Assembly: GCA_016926135.1 (NCBI GenBank)
Contig: JAFGPH010000129.1
Location: 1-10,727 of the forward strand
Length of the DNA: 10,727 nucleotides
Direction: 5' to 3'
Source of the DNA: Deltaproteobacteria bacterium
Lineage (GTDB): Bacteria; Desulfobacterota; DSM-4660; Desulfatiglandales; HGW-15
Made by a program: the position numbers and the translations under genes. Within the stretch, counting starts at the first letter, position 1; each line of letters opens with the position of its first letter. Shown one piece after another: positions 5,827-10,727 of the stretch. The notes beneath the pieces were generated by a model. The model did not search any database and was not told where the DNA came from. It saw only the letters and a list, made by a program, of their open reading frames with translations.

Positions 5827-8800
5827 CCCCCGGGACGGGAGCGGCAGGGAGAATCGCCCGCTTCTTTATCGACTCCAAACTGACCCCGCTCATCATCGTG
5901 GCCTCCATCCTCCTGGGGCTTGCCGCGGTGGTTGCCCTTCCCCGGGAAGAGGAACCCCAGATCATCGTCCCCATGATCGACATCTTCGTGAGCATGCCGG
6001 GGGCAAGCGCCAAGGAGGTCGAGGAGCGCGTGACCAGCCCCATGGAAAAGCTTCTCTGGGAGATCCCCGGTGTGGAGTACATCTACACCACCTCCAGTCC
6101 GGGCATGTCCATGGCGATTGTGCGATTCTATGTGGGGGAGGACGAGGAAAAATCCATTGTAAGACTCCAGTCCAAGCTGCTCGCCAACTACGACAGAATT
6201 CCCAAAGGGGTCTCCCCTCCGCTGGTGAAACCCCGGTATATCGACGATGTGCCCATCCTCGCCCTGACCTTCTGGGGTGAGGAAGCGGACCATTATACCC
6301 TGCGACGCGTCGCCGCGGAGATGGAGAACGTGGTCAAGAGGGAGGACAATGTATCCATCACGACCCTCATCGGCGGCTACCGTCGCCAGGTGGAAATCCG
6401 CCTCGATCCTGCTCGCCTGGCGGCCTTTCACCTGGATGTGGGCGCCATCTGCCGGATGCTGCAGGGGGCCAACCGGGAATCCAGAAGCGGGAGTTATCCT
6501 TCGCCGGAAGGGGAGATCGTGCTCCACACGAAGGGGTTCCTTCGAAATGCGGAAGACGTGGGCCGGGTGGTTGTGGGGGTATTCGAAGACCGGCCTGTCT
6601 ACCTGGGCGAGGTGGCGGAGGTCCTCGACGGCCCGGAGGAACCCGATCAGTACGTCTTTCTGGGGCCCGGACCCGCTGCCGCTGAAAAGGGGATTCGTGC
6701 GGATCAGGCATCCCGGAGCGTCTACCCCGCCGTCACCCTCTCCATTGCCAAGAGGAAGGGTACCAATGCGATCAGCGTGGCCGAGGAAATCCTCCGCAGG
6801 GTAGAGGAATCGCGCGGCATCGTGATTCCGGGAGACATCCAGGTGACGGTCACTCGCCATTACGGCGAGACGGCCAAGGAAAAATCCGACGAACTTCTGC
6901 TTCACATGTTCATTGCGGTCTTTTCTGTGAGCGTTCTCATATGGTTCACCCTGGGCCGAAGAGAGGCGGGGGTCGTGGCCCTTGCCATCCCGGTCACCCT
7001 GGCCCTGACCCTGGCTGTCTTCTACCTCTATGGCTACACCCTGAACCGCATCACGCTTTTCGCCCTGATTTTCTCCATCGGCATCCTGGTGGATGATGCC
7101 ATTGTGGTGGTGGAAAACGTGGTTCGCCATTTTCGTTTGCCTGCCAATCAGGGCCGATCTTTCCGGGAGGTCGCCGTGGAGGCGGTGGACGAGGTAGGGA
7201 ATCCCACGATCCTGGCAACCCTCACCGTGATTGCCGCCATCCTGCCCATGGCCTTCGTGGGCGGACTCATGGGTCCGTACATGAGACCGATTCCGGTGGG
7301 CGCGACCTTTGCCATGTTCTTTTCCCTGCTGGTCGCCTTTATCGTCACGCCCTGGGGCAGCATGCGTCTGCTCAGGCGCAAAGGGGCGGTAGGCGGGCCC
7401 GACCGCGGCGAGAGGGAAGACTGGAGCATCCGACTCTATCGCAGGTTGATGGGCCCTCTCATCCGGCGGGCCCATCTGCGGTGGTTCTTCCTGCTGGCTG
7501 TGGTGCTCATGCTTCTGGCCGCATTCGCCCTTGTGCCCGTGGGCTGGGTCCACGTGAAGATGCTGCCCTTCGACAACAAAAGCGAGTTCCAGGTCATGAT
7601 CGACATGCCTGAGACCGCCACCCTGGAAACGACGGCCAATGTGGCCCTGGAAATGGGAAGTTTTCTGAAGACGGTCAGGGAGGTAACGGATTTCGAGATC
7701 TACACGGGCACCTCGTCTCCTTTCAACTTCAATGGGCTCGTGCGTCACTACTATCTGCGTCGGGGGCCGAATGTGGCCGAGATCCAGGTCAATCTGGTTC
7801 AGAAGGGCCTGCGCAAGTCCCAAAGCCACGATATCGCAAAACGGGTGCGGCCCGCCCTCAAGGAGATTGCCGACCGCCATGGCGCCCGGGTAAAGGTGGC
7901 GGAGGTCCCTCCGGGGCCGCCGGTTCTCTCTACCCTGGTGGCCGAGATCTTCGGGCCCGACTATGAGCGGCAGCGGGAGATCGCCCAGGAGGTGCTCCGG
8001 GTTTTCGAGGAGACGCCCGGCGTGGTGGACACCGACTGGTACATGGAAAAGAAGCAGACCCGGCTGGAACTGGAGGTGGATAGGGAAAAGTCCGCGCTTC
8101 ACGGCATCAGCGCGGCCGACATCGACCAGGCTGTCCGGATGGCACTGAAGGGATACCCCGCAGGGCTCCTGCATGATCCCAGGGAGAAGGAGGATGTGCC
8201 CATCGTGCTGCGCCTTCCCCTCGAGGAGAGATCCGGGGTTCAGCGCCTTTCAGCCTTGAAGATGCCCTCGGCAGACGGCAGGCTGGTTTCCCTTTCCGAT
8301 TTGGTCCGTGTCCGCCAAACACCCATGGACCGCAGCATCTATCACAAGAATCTCATGCCGGTGGTGTATGTCATTGGGGATGTGGCGGGCGTGAAGGAGA
8401 GCCCGGTGTATGCCATTCTGGAGATGACCCGCAAAATCGACGCCCTGTCTCTCCCGGAAGGATACCGCATCGAGCAGCATACGGCGCAGATCCCCCGAAG
8501 CGACAGGAAATTCGCCATGAAGTGGGACGGCGAGTGGCATATCACCTACGAGGTGTTCCGGGATCTGGGGATTGCCTTTGGCGTGGTGCTGGTGTTGATC
8601 TTTGTGCTGGTGGTGGGCTGGTTTCAGTCCATGAGTACGCCCCTCGTGATCATGGCTGCGATACCTTTTTCCCTGGTCGGCATCCTGCCGGCTCACGGTC
8701 TTTTCGGGGCCTTCTTCACGGCCACCTCCATGATCGGCTTCATTGCCGGCGCGGGGATCGTGGTGCGCAACTCCATCATCCTGGTCGATTTCATCGAACT

Positions 8801-9071
8801 GCGTGTGAGGGAGGGCATGCCGCTCGATCAGGCCGTGGTGGATGCGGGCGCGGTCCGGTTTCGTCCTATGATGCTCACGGCAGCGGCCGTGGTGGTGGCC
8901 GCCATGGTCATCCTCTTCGACCCCATCTTCCAGGGCCTGGCCATCTCCCTCATGGCCGGCGAGGTGGCGTCTCTGCTGCTGTCCAGGGCCACGGTCCCCA
9001 TCCTCTACTATATGGACAAGCGGTACGAGTTCGCGCACGGCCATCCCCTGAGTGGCCAGTCAGAAAACTGA
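5823..9071 (+). CDS. RND-family efflux pump, inner-membrane subunit (AcrB-like)
   Basis: Proton-driven exporter of 1082 residues, typical of AcrB/HAE-type RND pumps (about 1030-1080). TM1 lies at about 21-40, ending in the family signature PREEEPQI (40-47), followed by the periplasmic porter segments ([17 protein letters not shown], 60-76). TM2-TM6 occupy about 360-512, with the proton-relay pair D424-D425 in TM4 ([13 protein letters not shown]). A cytoplasmic link with charged [15 protein letters not shown] (519-533) precedes TM7 (about 553-573), a second periplasmic domain (about 574-905), and TM8-TM12 (about 911-1063). At the place of the AcrB TM10 lysine (K940) this protein has R982 ([13 protein letters not shown]). 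The start ATG overlaps the adaptor stop, with a strong GGAGG site 7 bases upstream. Substrate cannot be read from sequence: metal, drug and lipid exporters share this fold, though absence of CusA-type Met motifs in TM8 argues against Cu/Ag export. Confidence 0.95.
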   Translation: MTPGTGAAGRIARFFIDSKLTPLIIVASILLGLAAVVALPREEEPQIIVPMIDIFVSMPGASAKEVEERVTSPMEKLLWEIPGVEYIYTTSSPGMSMAIVRFYVGEDEEKSIVRLQSKLLANYDRIPKGVSPPLVKPRYIDDVPILALTFWGEEADHYTLRRVAAEMENVVKREDNVSITTLIGGYRRQVEIRLDPARLAAFHLDVGAICRMLQGANRESRSGSYPSPEGEIVLHTKGFLRNAEDVGRVVVGVFEDRPVYLGEVAEVLDGPEEPDQYVFLGPGPAAAEKGIRADQASRSVYPAVTLSIAKRKGTNAISVAEEILRRVEESRGIVIPGDIQVTVTRHYGETAKEKSDELLLHMFIAVFSVSVLIWFTLGRREAGVVALAIPVTLALTLAVFYLYGYTLNRITLFALIFSIGILVDDAIVVVENVVRHFRLPANQGRSFREVAVEAVDEVGNPTILATLTVIAAILPMAFVGGLMGPYMRPIPVGATFAMFFSLLVAFIVTPWGSMRLLRRKGAVGGPDRGEREDWSIRLYRRLMGPLIRRAHLRWFFLLAVVLMLLAAFALVPVGWVHVKMLPFDNKSEFQVMIDMPETATLETTANVALEMGSFLKTVREVTDFEIYTGTSSPFNFNGLVRHYYLRRGPNVAEIQVNLVQKGLRKSQSHDIAKRVRPALKEIADRHGARVKVAEVPPGPPVLSTLVAEIFGPDYERQREIAQEVLRVFEETPGVVDTDWYMEKKQTRLELEVDREKSALHGISAADIDQAVRMALKGYPAGLLHDPREKEDVPIVLRLPLEERSGVQRLSALKMPSADGRLVSLSDLVRVRQTPMDRSIYHKNLMPVVYVIGDVAGVKESPVYAILEMTRKIDALSLPEGYRIEQHTAQIPRSDRKFAMKWDGEWHITYEVFRDLGIAFGVVLVLIFVLVVGWFQSMSTPLVIMAAIPFSLVGILPAHGLFGAFFTATSMIGFIAGAGIVVRNSIILVDFIELRVREGMPLDQAVVDAGAVRFRPMMLTAAAVVVAAMVILFDPIFQGLAISLMAGEVASLLLSRATVPILYYMDKRYEFAHGHPLSGQSEN

Positions 9072-9132
9072 AGCAGTGGCTCTGTATTCGTTTGGAAGCG
9101 CCGGGTTCCTTGATCCTCATAGAATCGTGAAT

Positions 9133-9152
9133 ACCTGAGTGACATTTCAGGT
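9133..9152. repeat. Small hairpin in the convergent gap
   Basis: ACCTGA (9133-9138) and TCAGGT (9147-9152) flank an 8-base loop. It lies in the 154-base gap between the convergent RND and permease operons. No T-run follows on either strand, so it is not a clear intrinsic terminator, and nothing else recognisable is in the gap. Confidence 0.3.
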
Positions 9153-9225
9153 CAACCTTACCGATAAGAATAATTGAGCAGGATTCGGACATATTAGGGT
9201 CAGCCAAAAGCGAAATGTTGCGGTC

Positions 9226-9780
9226 TCATCGATAGCGAAATTGTCTCCTCTGATAGTCCTCAGTCTCATAGATGCGTTCCTTGTCCTGGGGAGATAACGC
9301 CCTTTCTATCACCGGGGCCATCAGTGCGATTCCGACTATGCTCAGGGCCAGCCTAACGATCATGAACTTCCAGCCCATTGAGTAAGACTCGAAGAGCAGA
9401 AGGGGGATCTTGGTGGTCGACCAAGCCCCGATGAAGATGAGCACGTTGGAGAACTTGCTCCCCTTCTTCAGCAGAATGCCGGCGATCGGGAATGCGGCAT
9501 AGAGCGGGCCTGCAGCAAGAGAGCCGAATACGAAGGCAATCAAGACGCCCAGCCATCCCGATCTTTCTCCCATCAGCCTCATCATGATCTCCCTTGGCAC
9601 CCATACATCCATCAGACCGAGCAGAGCGAATATGGGCGGGACGACGAGGACCATCTCCCAGAGATTATCCAGGGAGATTCGCACGGACCTGGACCCGACA
9701 TCGGGCGCGATCAGTATCAGGAGGGCATTGAATACCACAAGAAGGGTCAGCCATTTGTATCGCCACTGCCATATCTTCAT
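9226..9780 (-). CDS. Membrane permease half-protein, COG0701/DUF318-like (second of pair)
   Basis: Integral membrane protein of 184 residues with about five hydrophobic segments (about 9-26, 40-58, 75-101, 112-130, 140-158) and a charged C-terminal tail (DKERIYETEDYQRRQFRYR). It resembles the short predicted permeases of COG0701 (UPF0718/ArsP_1-like), which in some bacteria and archaea occur as two adjacent genes; this rests on memory of the family. Residues 68-131 match the neighbouring permease: LMGERSGWLGVL, then FGSLAAGPLYAAFPIAGILL, then a helix ending in Glu (IPLLLFES, E131). The Cys-rich motif of arsenic-exporting ArsP is absent, so arsenic transport is not implied. ATG at 9780 is chosen because GGAG lies 8 bases upstream and the preceding gene ends there with an ATGA overlap; the same frame continues upstream without a stop, but that stretch belongs to the other gene. 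Substrate unknown. Confidence 0.8.
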   Translation of the reverse strand: MKIWQWRYKWLTLLVVFNALLILIAPDVGSRSVRISLDNLWEMVLVVPPIFALLGLMDVWVPREIMMRLMGERSGWLGVLIAFVFGSLAAGPLYAAFPIAGILLKKGSKFSNVLIFIGAWSTTKIPLLLFESYSMGWKFMIVRLALSIVGIALMAPVIERALSPQDKERIYETEDYQRRQFRYR

Positions 9781-10253
9781 AAGACGATCTCCATCACAAC
9801 GCCCACAAGCAAAGAGAAGCAGAGTGCAAGTGTGTTTCTCAGGATTGCGGCTTTTCGCCCGAAGAAATTCCTTTCCATGGGAAAGGTAACGATCCCAACC
9901 ATTGTCAAGGTGGAAACGAAAACGGCTATCTGCATGATTCCGGCGCCGCTTTTCAGGAGCGCGGCTGTCAATGGAAATGCAACGAACGGGGGGATCAGGG
10001 TTATGGACCCCACGATTGCCGCCGGAATCACACCGATCCAGCCGGATTCCCTGCCGATAAGCCGGGATATGTCTTCCGGGCTGAGTACCGCCAGCGTGAC
10101 CCCGATAATCAAAATGATACAAAGAAACTGAGGCAGGATGCCCTCGAAAGACCTCCAAGCCTTTTTCAAGGCCGCCGCGGTTTTCCAGCGATCCTTACGA
10201 AAGGACAGCATCAGAAGCACGATGACAAGCCCATACAGACCTACGGTAAACAT
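9777..10253 (-). CDS. Membrane permease half-protein, COG0701/DUF318-like (first of pair)
   Basis: Integral membrane protein of 158 residues. Hydrophobic segments fall at about 2-16, 39-57, 72-100, 105-125 and 136-156, separated by a short basic loop (RKDRWKTAAALKKAWR, 19-34). Residues 64-127 (RLIGRESGWIGVIPAAIVGS, then PPFVAFPLTAALL, ending FPME with E127) align closely with the next gene's product, so the pair look like duplicated halves that would assemble into one transporter. ATG at 10253 has AAAGGAG 4 bases upstream. The stop overlaps the next start as ATGA, so both are made in step. No promoter was recognised in the 52 bases before it; it may be transcribed from further upstream together with the ABC remnant. 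Function and substrate are unknown; a COG0701-type permease is the best match from memory. Confidence 0.8.
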   Translation of the reverse strand: MFTVGLYGLVIVLLMLSFRKDRWKTAAALKKAWRSFEGILPQFLCIILIIGVTLAVLSPEDISRLIGRESGWIGVIPAAIVGSITLIPPFVAFPLTAALLKSGAGIMQIAVFVSTLTMVGIVTFPMERNFFGRKAAILRNTLALCFSLLVGVVMEIVL

Positions 10254-10305
10254 ATCACTCCTTTCCCAAGCGGCGGATGACCGCTGAACCTCGAGTCGCC
10301 CGGTC

Positions 10306-10446
10306 TTACGTGCCGCTCCCCGATGGCCCGATGATCGACAAGAAGGCCCCTTTGGGAATGGAGAAGCTCACACCCTTGAGCGCATTCACCGGCACCTCCC
10401 CGGTCTGGTAGACCTTGCTCAGGTCCTGTCCAATGATCAGTTCCAC
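10306..10446 (-). pseudogene. Truncated ABC-transporter ATPase (LolD/MacB type), cut at Walker A
   Basis: From a GTG at 10446, preceded by GGAGG, the frame reads VELIIGQDLSKVYQTGEVPV, then NALKGVSFSIPKGAFLSIIG, then PSGSGT and a TAA stop. The A-loop tyrosine (Y13) and the start of Walker A, GPSGSG (40-45), are clear, and the Y-x-T-G-E-V-x-V-x-A-L-x-G-V pattern is typical of LolD/MacB-type ATPases exporting lipoproteins or peptides. The Walker A lysine is lost and all later parts (Q-loop, signature, Walker B) are missing. The bases after the stop, in any frame, do not continue into an ATPase, so this is a 5' remnant and not a simple point frameshift. The same frame is also open further upstream to 10602, but that part does not resemble an ABC protein. 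A 46-residue product could not hydrolyse ATP. Confidence 0.75.
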
Positions 10447-10589
10447 TATGCGCTGCCTCCAATCCTGTGAATACTTGTGTTGAACTGTTCTTTGCTCCCT
10501 GCATCTCCGCTTTGAAATGTCAATCTCAAAGACCGCCCAAGACTGGGGTGTGAAAAGACCCGCATCCTTCTTAAGCCGTTCTTTCAACC

Positions 10590-10727
10590 TTAAGATGGAC
10601 ACTGGCGCGTCTCCACCGTAGCGTGCACGATTCCAAGCCGCTTGGGTATGAGTTTGCAGTAGTGCTCGGAATCCATCGGGCGGGAAGAGACCAGGGCGAT
10701 CCCGGTCGCATAGATGCCCGGCCCCAC
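10590..10727 (-). CDS. C-terminal fragment of an unidentified protein (enters from the right edge)
   Basis: Open from the right edge (10727) for 45 codons to a TAA at 10592-10590. The peptide contains GPGIYATGIALVSSRPMDSE, then HYCKLIPKRLGIVHATVE and a Cys-Pro near the C-terminus. Third positions are strongly G/C as in the window's real genes, which supports coding, and no start is visible so the gene begins outside. I do not recognise the family. It is on the same strand as the ABC remnant, 143 bases upstream of it. Between them (10447-10589) I see only a weak inverted repeat, CTTTGA (10510-10515) with TCAAAG (10526-10531), and no clear promoter. Confidence 0.45.
   Translation of the reverse strand: MGPGIYATGIALVSSRPMDSEHYCKLIPKRLGIVHATVETRQCPS

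Noticed and set aside
5640..8174. Very long open frame (844 codons) on the minus strand
   Set aside because: It lies wholly antisense to the adaptor and RND pump genes, is very rich in His, Gly, Asp and Gln with no recognisable domain, and is explained by the G/C-rich third positions of the real genes.
8250..9044. 264-codon open frame on the minus strand
   Set aside because: It is antisense to the C-terminal half of the RND pump and very rich in His and Asp, typical of a mirror frame.
9133..9152. Possible bidirectional terminator between the convergent operons
   Set aside because: The stem is only 6 bp with an 8-base loop and there is no T-run on either side.
9781..10158. In-frame N-terminal extension of the second permease
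   Set aside because: The extension is antisense-like nonsense (His, Arg and Gly rich) read in the wrong frame of the first permease; the ATG at 9780 with its ribosome site and ATGA overlap fits much better.
10447..10602. Upstream extension of the ABC remnant frame to a GTG at 10602
   Set aside because: The added residues do not look like an ABC protein and overlap the stop of the upstream gene; the GTG at 10446 with GGAGG ahead matches the normal ATPase N-terminus.

Overview
The window is about 10.7 kb of fairly GC-rich DNA with G/C-rich third codon positions, mostly ATG starts and tightly packed operons. Gene content and protein style (stand-alone feoA and feoB behind a short DtxR-type regulator, a TolC/HlyD/RND efflux operon, split COG0701-type permeases) suggest a Gram-negative, probably anaerobic proteobacterium of the former Deltaproteobacteria (Desulfobacterota). 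The TolC-type outer-membrane protein and the RND pump require a diderm cell. The taxonomic assignment is inference; no rRNA or other marker gene is present.

Layout, left to right. Positions 1-77 (minus) hold the first 25 codons of a YjbQ/UPF0047-type gene. Positions 78-364 are a non-coding gap with nested inverted repeats. Positions 365-2978 (minus) hold an iron operon transcribed leftwards as dtxR-like regulator, feoA, feoB, with both junctions overlapping as ATGA. Its promoter is very clear: TTGACA, 17 bp, TAAAAT, with a perfect 8+6+8 palindrome covering the -10 box, which is probably the regulator's own operator. Positions 3250-9071 (plus) hold a divergently transcribed tripartite efflux operon: TolC-like channel, lipoprotein membrane-fusion protein and RND inner-membrane pump. 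The tolC ribosome binding site lies inside a predicted hairpin. Positions 9072-9225 are a short convergent gap. Positions 9226-10253 (minus) encode two adjacent, mutually similar small membrane proteins that look like the two halves of one COG0701/DUF318-type permease. Upstream of them lies an ABC-transporter ATPase remnant (10306-10446) that stops inside its Walker A motif, and then the 3' end of an unidentified gene (10590-10727).

How the parts work together: the left half is a self-regulated ferrous iron uptake unit, with FeoB as membrane permease, FeoA as its small SH3-like partner and the DtxR-type protein as metal sensor. The middle is a complete drug- or solute-efflux pump spanning both membranes. 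The right end is a membrane-protein pair of unknown substrate beside a broken gene, consistent with local rearrangement. I saw no CRISPR array, tRNA, rRNA or intact insertion sequence. The points most worth a second look are the regulator that lacks its own SH3 domain but is translationally coupled to FeoA (an SH3-like protein), the two-half permease pair beside the truncated ATPase, the palindrome-rich gap downstream of feoB, and the Lys-to-Arg change in the proton-relay site of the RND pump.
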